60,000 nucleotides of DNA from Nymphaea colorata (GCF_008831285.2 NC_045138.2:38309115-38369114); one strand, 5' to 3'; positions 27,101 to 38,698 are shown, numbered from the stretch's first letter. The notes: generated by a model from the sequence alone, not told the origin. A program made the numbers and translations.

Positions 27101-30100
27101 ACTCTGAAAAAACTGGGGTAGGAAAGATGTGATGAACCCTATACATCGAAAGGGAAAGCAGTACCAAGAGACTTGGGAACTGCATATGTATCTTGATGAG
27201 GCTACGTCCCTACTATCAAGTTCAAAATGTCAATCAAATGCACTGCAAATAAATGGCTGACTGAAGACATGGTTGATGCATGGCAAATTAGATGCATCAG
27301 CATAATGGTCAGTTTTAGAAGGTCATGTGTGAGACAAAAGTATTGTCTATGAAAATACTATGGTAGGAAAGATACGATAAACCCCGTACAACAAGAGGGG
27401 AAGCAGTTTCGTAAGACATGCGAACTGCATATGGATATTGTTGAGGCAACGTCTCCACAATCAAGTTAAAAATGTCAATTACACGCATTTGAAATAAATG
27501 GTGAATTGAAGATATAGCCGATGCATGGCCAACTAGATGCATCGACATAATGATCCGTTTTATGAGGTTATGTGTGAGACAAAAGCATTGACTCTGAAAA
27601 AGCTGGGGTAGAAAAGATGCGATGAACCCTATACATCGAAAGAAGAAGTAGTACCGTGAGACATGGGAACTGCATATGGATCTTGATGAGGCTACGTCCC
27701 TACTATCAAGTTCAAAATGTCAATCAAATGCACTGCAAATAAATGGCTGACTGAAGACATGGTCGATGCATGGCAAATTAGATGCATCAGCATAATGGTG
27801 AGTTTTAGAGGGTCATGTGTGACACAAAAGTATTGACTATGAAAAACCTAAAGTATGAAAGCTACGACAAACCCCATACAACAAAAGGGGAAGCAGTCCC
27901 GTCAGACATGCGAACTGCATATGGATATTGATGTGGCAACGTCCCTACCATCAAGTTCAAAATGTCAATCACATGCATTTGAAATAAATGGCGAACTAAA
28001 GACATAGCCGATGCGTGGCCAATTAGATGCATCGACATAATGGCATGTTTTAGAATGTTATATGTGAGACAAAAGTATTGTCTATGAAAATTCTATGGTA
28101 GATAAGATTCGATAAACCCCGTACAACAACAAGGGAAGCAGTTTCGTAAGACATGCGAACTGCATATAGATATTGTTGAGGCAACGTCTCCACAATCAAG
28201 TTAAAAATGTCAATTACACGCTTTTGAAATAAATGGTGAATTGAAGATATAGCCGATGCATGGCCAACTAGATGCATCGGCATAATGATCCGTTTTTGGA
28301 GGTTATGCATGAGATAAAAGCACTGACTCTGAAAAAACTCGGGTTGGAAAGAGGCGATGGACCCTATACATCGAAAGGTTAAGCAGTCCCATCAGACATG
28401 GAAACTGCATATGGATATTGATGTGGCAACGTCCCTACCATTAAGTTCAAAATGACAATCACATGCATTTGAAATAAATGGCGAACTGAAGATATAGCCG
28501 ATGCGTGGCCAACTAGATGCATCGACATAATGGGATGTTTTAGGATGTTATATGTGAGACAAAAGTATTGTCTATGAAAATACCATGGTAGGAAAGATAC
28601 GATGAACCCCGTACAACAAGAGGGGTAGCCGTTCCGTAAGACATGTGAACTGCATATGGATCTTGATGAGGCAACGTCCCTACCATCAAGTTCAAAATGT
28701 CAATCACATGTATTTTAAATAAATGGCAGACTGAAGACATAGCCGATGCATGGCCAACTAGATGCATCGACATAATGGCATGTTTTAGGATGTTATATGT
28801 GAGACAAAAGTATTGTCTATGAAAATACCATGGTAGGAAAGATACGATGAACCCCGTACAACAAGAGGGGAAACAGTTCCGTAAGACATGCGAACTGCAT
28901 ATGGATATTGTTGAGGCAACGTCTCCACAATCAAGTGAAAAATGTCAGTTACACGCCTTTGAAATAAATGGTGAATTGAAGATATAGCCAATGCATGGCC
29001 AACTAGATGCATCGGCATAATGATCCGTTTTAGGAGGTTATGTGTGAGGCAAAAGCATGGACTCTGAAAAAACTGGGGTAGGAAAGATGTGATGAACCCT
29101 ATACATCGAAAGGGAAAGCAGTACCAAGAGACTTGGGAACTGCATATGTATCTTGATGAGGCTACGTCCCTACTATCAAGTTCAAAATGTCAATCAAATG
29201 CACTGCAAATAAATGGCTGACTGAAGACATGGTTGATGCATGGCAAATTAGATGCATCAGCATAATGGTCAGTTTTAGAAGGTCATGTGTGAGACAAAAG
29301 TATTGTCTATGAAAATACTATGGTAGGAAAGATACGATAAACCCCGTACAACAAGAGAGGAAGCAGTTTCGTAAGACATGCGAACTGCATATGGATATTG
29401 TTGAGGCAACGTCTCCACAATCAAGTTAAAAATGTCAATTACACGCATTTGAAATAAATGGTGAATTGAAGATATAGCCGATGCATGGCCAACTAGATGC
29501 ATCGACATAATGATCCGTTTTATGAGGTTATGTGTGAGACAAAAGCATTGACTCTGAAAAAGCTGGGGTAGAAAAGATGCGATGAACCCTATACATCGAA
29601 AGAAGAAGCAGTACCGTGAGACATGGGAACTGCATATGGATCTTGATGAGGCTACGTCCCTACTATCAAGTTCAAAATGTCAATCAAATGCACTGCAAAT
29701 AAATGGCTGACTGAAGACATGGTCGATGCATGGCAAATTAGATGCATCAGCATAATGGTGAGTTTTAGAGGGTCATGTGTGACACAGAAGTATTGACTAT
29801 GAAAAACCTAAAGTATGAAAGCTACGAGAAACCCCGTACAACAAAAAGGGAAGCAGTCCCGTCAGACATGCGAACTGCATATGGATATTGATGTGGCAAC
29901 GTCCCTACCATCAAGTTCAAAATGTCAATCACATGCATTTGAAATAAATGGCGAACTAAAGACATAGCCGATGCGTGGCCAATTAGATGCATCGACATAA
30001 TGGCATGTTTTAGAATGTTATATGTGAGACAAAAGTATTGTCTATGAAAATTCTATGGTAGATAAGATTCGATGAACCCCGTACAACAACAAGGGAAGCA

Positions 30101-30320
30101 GTTTCGTAAGACATGCGAACTGCATATAGATATTGTTGAGGCAACGTCTCCACAATCAAGTTAAAAATGTCAATTACACGCTTTTGAAATAAATGGTGAA
30201 TTGAAGATATAGCCGATGCATGGCCAACTAGATGCATCGGCATAATGATCCGTTTTTGGAGGTTATGCATGAGATAAAAGCATTGACTCTGAAAAAACTC
30301 GGGTAGGAAAGATAAAAGTA
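24200..30320. repeat. Higher-order repeat, period 1960 bp (eight monomers)
   Basis: Blocks at 25355, 26090, 26580 and 26825 recur at 27315, 28050, 28540 and 28785, and the first two again at 29275 and 30010, always offset by 1960 bp. About three periods are present. Marks shared between periods include CAACAACAAGGGAAGCAG, TTATGCATGAGATAAAAGCA and GAGGCAAAAGCATGGACTC. The first period is the most divergent. The run is cut by an irregular junction near 30311-30330, after which monomer order changes. Confidence 0.88.
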
Positions 30321-31319
30321 TTGTGAGACAAAAGTATTGTCTATGAAAATACCATGGTAGGAAAGATACGATGAACCTCGTACAACAAGAGGGGTAGCCG
30401 TTCCTTGAGACATGGGAACTGCATATGGATCTTGATGAGGCTACGTCCCTACTATCAAGTTCAAAATGTCAATCAAATGCACTGCAAATAAATGGCTGAC
30501 TGAAGACATGGTCGATGCATGGCAAATTAGATGCATCAGCATAATGGTGAGTTTTAGGGGGTCATGTGTGACACAAAATTTTTGACTATGAAAAACCTAA
30601 AGTATGAAAGCTACGACAAACCCCGTACAACAAAAGGGGAAGCAGTCCCGTCAGACATGCGAACTGCATATGGATATTGATGTGGCAACGTCCCTACCAT
30701 CAAGTTCAAAATGTCAATCACATGCATTTGAAATAAATGGCGAACTAAAGACATAGCCGATGCGTTGCCAATTAGATGCATCGACATAATGGCATGTTTT
30801 AGAATGTTATATGTGAGACAAAAGTATTGTCTATGAAAATTCTATGGTAGATAAGATTCGATAAACCCCGTACAACAACAAGGGAAGCAGTTTCGTAAGA
30901 CATGCGAACTGCATATAGATATTGTTGAGGCAACGTCTCCACAATCAAGTTAAAAATGTCAATTACACGCTTTTGAAATAAATGGTGAATTGAAGATATA
31001 GCCGATGCATGGCCAACTAGATGCATCAGCATAATGGTGAGTTTTAGAGGGTCATGTGTGAGACAAAAGTATTGACTATGAAAAACCTCGAGTATGAAAG
31101 ATACGATGAACCACGTACAACAAAAGGGGAAGCAGTCTCGTAAGACATGCGAACTGCATATGGATATTGAAGAGGCAACGTCCCTACCACCAAGTTCAAA
31201 ATGTCAATCACATGCATTTGATATAAATGGCGGAATGAAGACATAGCCGATGCATGGCCAACTAGATGCATCGACATAATGGCATGTTTTAGGATGTTAT
31301 ATGTGAGACAAAAGTATTG

Positions 31320-32770
31320 TCTATGAACCCCGTACAACAAGAGGGGTAGCAGTTCCGTAAGACATGTGAATTGCATATGGATATTGTTGAGGCAACGTCC
31401 ATACCATCAAGTTCAAAATCTCAATCACATGCATTTGAAATAAATGGCGAACTGAAGACATGGCCGATGCATGGCCAACTAGATGCATCGACATAATTGC
31501 AATGTTTTAGGATGTTATATGTGAGAAAAGTATTGTCTATTAAAAATACTATTGTAGGAAAGATACGATGAACCCCGTACAACAAGAGGGGTAGCAGTTC
31601 CGTAAGACATGTGAATTGCATATGGATATTGTTGAGGCAACGTCCATACCATCAAGTTCAAAATCTCAATCACATGCATTTGAAATAAATGGCGAACAGA
31701 AGACATAGCCGATGCATGGCCAACTAGATGCATCGACATAATTGCAATGTTTTAGGATGTTATATGTAAGAAAAGTATTGTCTATTAAAAATACTATTGT
31801 AGGAAAGATACGATGAACCCCGTACAACAAGAGGGGAAGCAATTCTGTAAGACATGCAAACTGCATATGGATATTGTTGAGGCAACGTCTCCACAATCAA
31901 GTGAAAAATGTCAATTACACGTCTTTGAAATAAATGGTGAATTGAAGATATAGCCGATGCATGGTCAACTAGATGCATCGGCATAATGACATCTTTTAGG
32001 ATGTTATATCTGGGGCAAGAAAGATGTGATGAACCCTATACATCAAAAGGGAAAGCAGTACCTTGAGAAATGGGAACTGCATATGGATCTTGATGAGGCA
32101 ACGTCCCTACCATCAAGTTCAAAATGTCAATCACATGTATTTTACATAAATGGCAGACTGAAGACATAGACGATGCATGGCCAACTAGATGCATCGACAT
32201 AATGACATCTTTTAGGATGTTATATGTAAGACAAAAGTATTGTCTATGAAAATACCATGGTCGGAAAGATACGATAAACCCCGTACAACAAGAGGGGTAG
32301 CAGTTTTGTAAGACATGTGAACTGCATATGGATATTGATGAGACAACGTCCATACCATCAAGTTCAAAATGTCAATCACATGCATTTGAAATAAATGGCG
32401 AACTGAAGACATAGCCGATGCATGGCCAACTAGATGCATCGACATAATAGCAATGTTTTAGGATGTTATATGTGAGACAAAAGTATTGTCTATTAAAAAT
32501 ACTATAGTAGGAAAGATACGATGAACCCCGTACAACAAGAGGGGAAGCAGTTCTGTAAGACATGCGAACTACATATGGATATTGTTGAGGCAACGTCTCC
32601 ACAATCAAGTGAAAAATGTCAATTACACGCATTTGAAATAAATGGTGAATTGAAAATATAGCCGATGCATGGCCAACTAGATGCATCGGCATAATGATCC
32701 GTTTTAGGCGGTTATGTGTGAGATAAAAGCATTGACTCTGAAAAAAGTGGCGTAGGAAAGATGTGATGAA
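31320..32770. repeat. Satellite block also present at 38975-40240
   Basis: This stretch left of the plus-strand Copia element shares rare variants with the stretch just right of it. Examples are TATGTGAGAAAAGTATTG (missing three bases of the usual word), CATCAAAAGGGAAAGCAG, CTTGAGAAATGGGAAC, CATAGACGATGCATGG and CCATGGTCGGAAAG. Offsets are 7468-7497 bp. The left copy has one extra monomer of the TGAGAAAAG type (31421-31760) and a deletion of about 30 bp near 32010. Confidence 0.75.
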
Positions 32771-33385
32771 CCCTATACATCGAAAGGGGAAGCAGTCCCG
32801 TCAGACAAAAGTATTGACTATGGAAAACCTAGAGTATGAAAGTTACGACAAACCCCGTACAACAAAAGGGGAAGCAGTCCCGTCAGACATGCGAACTGCA
32901 TATGGATATTGATGTGGCAACGTCCCTACCATCAAGTCCAAAATGTCAATCACATGCATTTGAAATAAATGGCGAACTGAAGACATAGCCGATGCGTGGC
33001 CAACTAGATGCATCGACATAATGGCATGTTTTATGATGTTATTTGTGAGAGAAAAGTATTGTCTATGAAAATTCCATGGTAGTTAAGATTCGATGAACTC
33101 CGTACAACAACAAGGGAAGCAGTTTCGTAAGACTTGCGAACTGCATATAGATATTGTTGAGGCAACGTCTCCACAGTCAAGTTAAAAATGTCAATTACAC
33201 GATTTTGAAATAAATGGTGAATTGAAGATATAGCCAATGCATGGCCAACTAGATGCATCGGCATAATGATCTGTTTTTGGAGGTTATGTGTGAGACAAAA
33301 GCATTGACTCTGAAAAAGCTGGGGTACGAAAGATGCGATGAACCCTATGTTAAAATATAAATCCTTCACCAGCACGTTGAAGAGG

Positions 33386-33634
33386 AGTCTCTTAGGATTC
33401 CACCTCCTTGTAGAATGTGTTAAAATATTTAATGTCCTTGTAACATGTGAAGAGTCTCCTAGGATTCTATGTTATAGTTAATATCCTTGTTATATGGGAA
33501 GTCTCCTAGGATTCTATGTTGTAGTTAATATCCTTGTAATATGTGAAGTCTCTTAGGTTTCTATGATGTAATTAATGTCCTTGAAGCTTGTGAAATCTCC
33601 TAGGATTCTACGATTGGAGACTCTTAGAATTCTG
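33386..33634 (+). repeat. Degenerate ~48-bp tandem repeats in LTR U3
   Basis: Four to five copies of a unit around AGTCTCCTAGGATTCTATG and TTAATATCCTTGTAATATGT lie directly upstream of the TATA box. The first unit is longer (about 67 bp) and the last is partial. This position is typical of LTR enhancer repeats. Regulatory function is inferred from position only. The array is repeated in the 3' LTR. Confidence 0.8.
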
Positions 33635-33644
33635 AAAATGAGAT

Positions 33645-33652
33645 TATAAATA
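33645..33652 (+). promoter_or_regulatory. TATA box of Copia family 1 5' LTR
   Basis: TATAAATA followed by GAGG lies about 150 bp before the LTR end and just after the U3 repeats. It is the best core-promoter candidate for the element's RNA. The same box in the 3' LTR is at 38633-38640 and could drive transcription into the satellite on the right. Confidence 0.75.
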
Positions 33653-33710
33653 GAGGCCGTGCAAACCATTTTGGCTACGGCTTCTTCTCCTCAGTTTCTT
33701 CTTGTTTTCA

Positions 33711-33753
<43 letters not shown>

Positions 33754-33805
33754 CCTGCTTGAGTGCTGTTTTCGGGTTACAGATATTGGTGCTACATTTC
33801 TATCA

Positions 33806-33817
33806 TGGTATCAGAGC
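33806..33817 (+). other. Primer binding site, initiator tRNA-Met type
   Basis: TGGTATCAGAGC follows the 5' LTR with no spacer. It is complementary to the 3' end of plant initiator tRNA-Met, the usual primer for minus-strand synthesis in plant Copia elements. Confidence 0.95.
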
Positions 33818-34024
33818 CAGGTTACGTTATCTCTACCAAACGAAATGCCCAAACAGGTCTGATCTGGTTAGAACTCTTTTCTCATCTTGTCTCTATCCTG
33901 AATTTACTTTTCTCTTGCGCAATTCTTGTTCCTTTTTTCTTCTTGCTTACCAAGGACACATCTTGTTATATCGTGTCTTCTTTCCCTCTCATCTTCTACC
34001 TATATACCATTCTTTTCTGCTGTC

Positions 34025-37000
34025 ATGGAAAACCTTTCGCATTCTGGCATGTCCTCAAGTTTTCTTCCTCACCTTATTACCGAAAAACTCAACCATGAGA
34101 ATTATCTGATCTGGAAAAGGCAAATCATGCCTTTCATAAGAAGTCAAGGCCTCTTTGGACATCTCGATGGTTCAACAAAGGCTCCACCAATATCCGTCTT
34201 ACAGGAAATAAAAAATGAGGCAGGAGAAGTTATTGCTGTTCATGAAGACAACAATCCTGAACATGCTATGTGGATGAGACGTGATCAAAGTCTGGTTGCG
34301 TATATTTTGTCCACTTTATCTCAACAAGTGTTACTTTCAGTTTCTGATGATTGTACTGCAGAAGAATTATGGGAAACCCTTGCTGATACCTTTTCCCAAA
34401 TATCAGAAGCTCGAATTATGTACTTAAAGAAAGAATTTCAGAATTTGAGCAAAGGTTCAACGTCTATCATGGATTATTTGGGGCGTATTAAGGCCGTCGC
34501 AGACCAACTTGCTGCCTCAGGGAATAACATTTCTGATAAGGAAAAGGTGCAGCAAACCTTGAATGGACTTGGGCATGATTATCATGCTTTTATTACAGCT
34601 CTTGAGGTCCTTCCTGTTCTGCCTTCCTTCAACGAACTACAAGGTAAACTTCTCCAACATGAAATGAATATGAAAAGAGTCATTGAAAGGACTGATCAAG
34701 GGAACTCCCAAAATGTGTTGGCTATGAATGTAAAGTTTGGTAAGAGCCATGGGAACTCCAACCATGGTGGTCGTGGCATTCTACCAACACCACATAACCA
34801 AGGTATGTCTCCTTTGGATACTTCAAGAAAAATACCAATTTGTTTTCAGTGCAACAAGAAAGGACACATGAAGGCACAATGTTGGTTTAATCCTCAAAAT
34901 AAAAACAAAGGAGTAAGACATGATTATAAACAAGGAGGACAAAGTTCTAAATCCACCGCTGAAGATATGCAACAGCTATTGATGGCCGCATTCTCAAAGA
35001 TGACTATAAAGCAAAATGAGCAGGGAGAATGGTTCTTGGATTCAGGTGCAGCTACCCATGTGACAGGAAATGCAGGTAAATTGACTAACTTATCCCCTCA
35101 TTACGGTAGAAGTTGCATTATAACAGGTGATGGAAAATCTCATCCTATTACACATATTGGAAATGCACATATTCCATTGTCATCCTCGTCTCTATCACTG
35201 TCTAATGTTGTTCTTGCTCCCAATATCAAAAAGAACATCATATCCATTTCTAAACTCATTGATGATACAAGCTCTTCTGTTGAATTCACACCTTCTTCTG
35301 TCTATGTCAAGGACCTCCAAACGAAGAAAATGTTCGCTAGAGGGGAGCGTCAAGGGAATATGTACGTCCTCAAGGAATGTCTACCCAAGGATTCATCCAC
35401 TTTTGATATAGGATTGAAGACATTTTCTCTTTCTCATAATGCGTCATCAGTGCCAAGTTCTTGCCATTTTCAATCAAAAGTAAGGGGCCCTAACCAATTT
35501 TTGGAGTCTGATTTGTGGCATAGTCGGCTAGGACACTGTGGTCGACATTTCATTGAAAAACTTGTCACAGATAGTCTCATTCCAAGATCAAGTTTACCTC
35601 TTACTTCAAGTGTCAAAAAATGTTCAAGTTGTGGACTTTGTAAGAGTCATGTTTTACCTTTCCATAATATAAATCAAAGGGCTTCCAAACCTTTTGAAAC
35701 TATTTTTTCTGATGTATGGGGGCCAGCCCCTATTGATTCCATGTCTGGGTCAAGATATTATGTCTTATTCATTGACTCTTACTCACGTTTCACCTGGATT
35801 TACTTCATGAAACACAAATCAGAAGTACCTCACATATTTCGAAACTTCTATGCCATGATTCAAACTAAATTTTCATCCAATGTGGTGCATTTTCAATGTG
35901 ATGGAGGGGGAGAATATTCCTCGCTTGATTTTATTGAATTTCTACGTGAAAAAGGGATAACTAGACAAATTTCCTGCCCTTACACACCACAACAAAATGG
36001 TGTAGTTGAGCGGAAACATCGACATATAGTTGAAAGCGCCATGAGCATGATGCATGATACTAATGTGCCCATTTCCTTGTGGACTGAAGCCTTCCATACT
36101 GCTGTATACATAATAAATTGTTTGCCTATGACACTCTTGATGTCTAAATCGCCATATTTTACACTCTTAGGCAAACAACCTGATTACAAGAACTTGAAGG
36201 TTTTTGGTTGTGTATGCTATGTTCACGTTGATGCTGCCTTGAGGAACAAGTTTCAAGACAAAGCTATTCAATGTAGATTCGTTGGATATGCTGATGAATA
36301 TAAAGGTTTTCGATGCTATGATCCAACAACTAAACGTATCAAAACTTCAAGAAATGTCATTTTTGATGAACATAGTTTTGATAATACAAATGAAATGCCT
36401 ATGACCATTGAATCTTATGATCCCTGGACCAGTACACAGTTATTCAATGCAGATCCTGTTATAGAAAATGATGTGCCTCAAAGTGAAGATTCAGAGAGAG
36501 CAATACAACCGTCGGATATGGCTCAAAGTGAAAATCAAGAAGATCCAACACAGTCATTAAGTCATCACGAAAACAATAATGAACAGAGCAACGATGCACA
36601 TCGGTATTCGGGTCTTATCTACAGTCGACGACTAAGGGACAGAGATGCTCACAGTGAAGAAGACAACATGCCCCACCTTAGAAGATCCCAACGCATTCGT
36701 CATCCCATTCACAGGTGGGTTAGCTATGATTCTTTATCACTTGATTTTCAGTTATTCATGGCAAAAGTTGGCAAGGAGAAAGAACCTACTTCATTTGATG
36801 AAGCATCAAAATCACATCATTGGAGAAAGGCTATGAAAGAAGAAATGGATGCCTTGCATGAATGTGGAACATGGGAGATCGTTCCGAGGCCACACGAAAA
36901 GAACGTAGTGGGCTCCAAATGGGTATACAAAATTAAATACAAACCTGACGGCAGCATAGAAAGACACAAAGCAAGGTTAGTAGCAAAAGGGTTTACACAA

Positions 37001-38341
37001 CAATATGGAGAAGATTATGATGAGACATTCAGCCCTGTGATCAAAATGGGAACAATTCGCGTGATTATATCATTGGCAGTTGAATATGGATGGAGACTAC
37101 ATCAAATGGACGTGAAGAATGCTTTTCTTCATGGTGATTTAAGGGAGGAAGTATATATGGAACAACCTCCAGGATACACGAAAGGAGACTCTCATGCATG
37201 GGTTTGCAAACTAAGAAAATCTATTTATGGACTTAAACAGGCCTCACGTTCGTGGTTTGACAGTTTCTCTTGCAAGATTCAAGAATGTGGTTTTCGGAGA
37301 TGTCCTCTAGATCACTCTCTTTTCATTTATCGAAAGGAAAACATATTTACTTTACTTCTTATATATGTTGATGATATTGTTATCACAGGCAATTCAGAAA
37401 AACACATAGAAGAAGCTAAAGTTTTGATGATGCAAAACTTCAAAATGAAAGAGCTTGGTGATTTACGATTCTTTCTTGGAGTGGAGATTGATAGGCACAA
37501 TAATCGCCTCACATTGACACAACAGAAATACACGTTGGATTTGTTGAAAAAGTCAGGTATGTCTGATTGTAAGCCTGTTGGAACTCCTAGTGTTCTAAAT
37601 CAAAGACTAAGTGCTCAAGATGGGGAGTTATATGAAGATCCTACGCAATATCGAAGTATTGTTGGGGCACTTCAATATCTTACATTTACTAGACCAGATA
37701 TTATATATGCTGTGAATCAAGTATCCCAATTTATGCATGCACCTAGAGATACTCACATGGATGCTGTCAAAAGAATATTAAGATATCTTAAAGGGACAGC
37801 AGGAGATGGCTTAGTTTATGGTAAGAGTGAAAATATAACTACTGGACATCAACTTATGACATTCACAGATGCAGATTGGGCTGGAGATCCCGATCAAAGA
37901 AAGTCCATTTCTGGTTTTTGTATTTTCATTGGACGTAATCTTGTGTCTTGGAGTTGTCGAAAGCAAAAGGCAGTAGCAAGATCCAGCACTGAAGCTGAAT
38001 ACAGATGCATGGCTGCAGGTACTGCTGAAGTTACATGGGTTAGACATTTGCTAGAAGACATTGGAGAAAAGATTAAAACATCAATGTTAATGTGCGATAA
38101 TCAAAGCGCTATTAACATTGCCTTTAATCCCGTACAACATGGTCGAACAAAGCACATTGAGATTGATCAACACTTTGTTAGACAAAAGGTGGAAGACAAG
38201 GAAATTCAGCCTATTTATGTTCGTACAGATGAACAAGTTGCAGACTTATTTACAAAAGGATTAACAAAGGAACGATTCTGGTTTCTAAAAGGCAAGTTGT
38301 ACATGGTGCAAAACCATGCACAACTTGAGGGAGGGTGTTAA
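34025..38341 (+). CDS. Copia gag-pol polyprotein, family 1, intact
   Basis: One 1438-residue frame encodes the structural and enzymatic proteins of the retrotransposon. In order: gag (residues about 1-260); zinc knuckle CX2CX4HX4C (C273, C276, H281, C286); protease DSG (D339); pre-integrase HHCC (H499/H504, C533/C536); integrase D563, D626, E662 with 35 residues between the last two; reverse transcriptase with MDVKNAFLHG (D1029) and YVDD (1114-1117); and RNase H (D1282, E1323, D1358) ending in ADLFTKGL. No stop or frameshift breaks it. The frame is open 33 codons further upstream to 33926, but the start at 34025 is preferred because it aligns with the start of the family 2 protein and gives the same length. 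The last Cys codon and the TAA lie inside the 3' LTR. Full activity is inferred, not shown. Confidence 0.96.
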   Translation: MENLSHSGMSSSFLPHLITEKLNHENYLIWKRQIMPFIRSQGLFGHLDGSTKAPPISVLQEIKNEAGEVIAVHEDNNPEHAMWMRRDQSLVAYILSTLSQQVLLSVSDDCTAEELWETLADTFSQISEARIMYLKKEFQNLSKGSTSIMDYLGRIKAVADQLAASGNNISDKEKVQQTLNGLGHDYHAFITALEVLPVLPSFNELQGKLLQHEMNMKRVIERTDQGNSQNVLAMNVKFGKSHGNSNHGGRGILPTPHNQGMSPLDTSRKIPICFQCNKKGHMKAQCWFNPQNKNKGVRHDYKQGGQSSKSTAEDMQQLLMAAFSKMTIKQNEQGEWFLDSGAATHVTGNAGKLTNLSPHYGRSCIITGDGKSHPITHIGNAHIPLSSSSLSLSNVVLAPNIKKNIISISKLIDDTSSSVEFTPSSVYVKDLQTKKMFARGERQGNMYVLKECLPKDSSTFDIGLKTFSLSHNASSVPSSCHFQSKVRGPNQFLESDLWHSRLGHCGRHFIEKLVTDSLIPRSSLPLTSSVKKCSSCGLCKSHVLPFHNINQRASKPFETIFSDVWGPAPIDSMSGSRYYVLFIDSYSRFTWIYFMKHKSEVPHIFRNFYAMIQTKFSSNVVHFQCDGGGEYSSLDFIEFLREKGITRQISCPYTPQQNGVVERKHRHIVESAMSMMHDTNVPISLWTEAFHTAVYIINCLPMTLLMSKSPYFTLLGKQPDYKNLKVFGCVCYVHVDAALRNKFQDKAIQCRFVGYADEYKGFRCYDPTTKRIKTSRNVIFDEHSFDNTNEMPMTIESYDPWTSTQLFNADPVIENDVPQSEDSERAIQPSDMAQSENQEDPTQSLSHHENNNEQSNDAHRYSGLIYSRRLRDRDAHSEEDNMPHLRRSQRIRHPIHRWVSYDSLSLDFQLFMAKVGKEKEPTSFDEASKSHHWRKAMKEEMDALHECGTWEIVPRPHEKNVVGSKWVYKIKYKPDGSIERHKARLVAKGFTQQYGEDYDETFSPVIKMGTIRVIISLAVEYGWRLHQMDVKNAFLHGDLREEVYMEQPPGYTKGDSHAWVCKLRKSIYGLKQASRSWFDSFSCKIQECGFRRCPLDHSLFIYRKENIFTLLLIYVDDIVITGNSEKHIEEAKVLMMQNFKMKELGDLRFFLGVEIDRHNNRLTLTQQKYTLDLLKKSGMSDCKPVGTPSVLNQRLSAQDGELYEDPTQYRSIVGALQYLTFTRPDIIYAVNQVSQFMHAPRDTHMDAVKRILRYLKGTAGDGLVYGKSENITTGHQLMTFTDADWAGDPDQRKSISGFCIFIGRNLVSWSCRKQKAVARSSTEAEYRCMAAGTAEVTWVRHLLEDIGEKIKTSMLMCDNQSAINIAFNPVQHGRTKHIEIDQHFVRQKVEDKEIQPIYVRTDEQVADLFTKGLTKERFWFLKGKLYMVQNHAQLEGGC
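38327..38335 (+). other. Polypurine tract of Copia family 1
   Basis: GAGGGAGGG abuts the TG of the 3' LTR and would prime plus-strand synthesis. It is also translated, as part of the C-terminal LEGG of the polyprotein. Confidence 0.9.
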
Positions 38342-38698
38342 AATATAAATCCTTCACCAGCACGTTGAAGAGGAGTCTCTTAGGATTCCACCTCCTTGTA
38401 GAATGTGTTAAAATATTTAATGTCCTTGTAACATGTGAAGAGTCTCCTAGGATTCTATGTTATAGTTAATATCCTTGTTATATGGGAAGTCTCCTAGGAT
38501 TCTATGTTGTAGTTAATATCCTTGTAATATGTGAAGTCTCTTAGGTTTCTATGATGTAATTAATGTCCTTGAAGCTTGTGAAATCTCCTAGGATTCTACG
38601 ATTGGAGACTCTTAGAATTCTGAAAATGAGATTATAAATAGAGGCCGTGCAAACCATTTTGGCTACGGCTTCTTCTCCTCAGTTTCTTCTTGTTTTCA

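Larger units (their letters stand above)
1888..33347. repeat. 245-bp satellite array, main block
   Basis: About 128 tandem monomers of about 245 bp. Recurrent anchors are GATGAACCC(C/T)(G/A)TACA, ACTGCATATGGAT, GAGGCAACGTC, AATAAATGG and GCCGATGCATGGCCAACTAG. Classes can be told apart by the word after GAGACAAAA: GTATTGTCTATGAAAATACC, GCATTGACTCTGAAAAAACT, or GTATTGACTATGAAAAACCT. A further variant has TCAAATGCACTGCAAATAAA and GGCAAATTAG. Since 245 is not a multiple of three and stops recur, the roughly 77-codon minus-strand frames in each monomer are best read as by-products. No other gene is visible anywhere in this stretch. The array resumes in register after each inserted element. Confidence 0.97.
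33348..33805 (+). repeat. 5' LTR of Copia family 1
   Basis: 458 bp, beginning TGTTAAAATATAAATCC and ending ACATTTCTATCA, so it has the canonical TG...CA ends. It contains a U3 array of about 48-bp repeats (33386-33634), a TATA box (33645-33652) and a (CT)17 run (33715-33748) downstream of the expected transcription start. It matches 38336-38795 base for base, apart from (CT)17 versus (CT)18. Confidence 0.97.

Noticed and set aside
1888-33347. CRISPR-like regular repetition
   Set aside because: The whole 245-bp unit repeats with no unique spacers and no cas genes, and the context is a plant nuclear genome.
2870-33375. Dozens of minus-strand frames of about 77 codons starting M(S/P)MHLVGHASA
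   Set aside because: They recur with the satellite period, usually end at a stop once per monomer, shift frame because 245 is not a multiple of three, and overlap other frames. They are translations of the repeat, not genes.
33926-34024. Upstream ATG that would lengthen the family 1 polyprotein by 33 residues
   Set aside because: The extra segment is hydrophobic leader translation without counterpart in family 2, whose protein aligns from the downstream ATG and has the same 1438-residue length.
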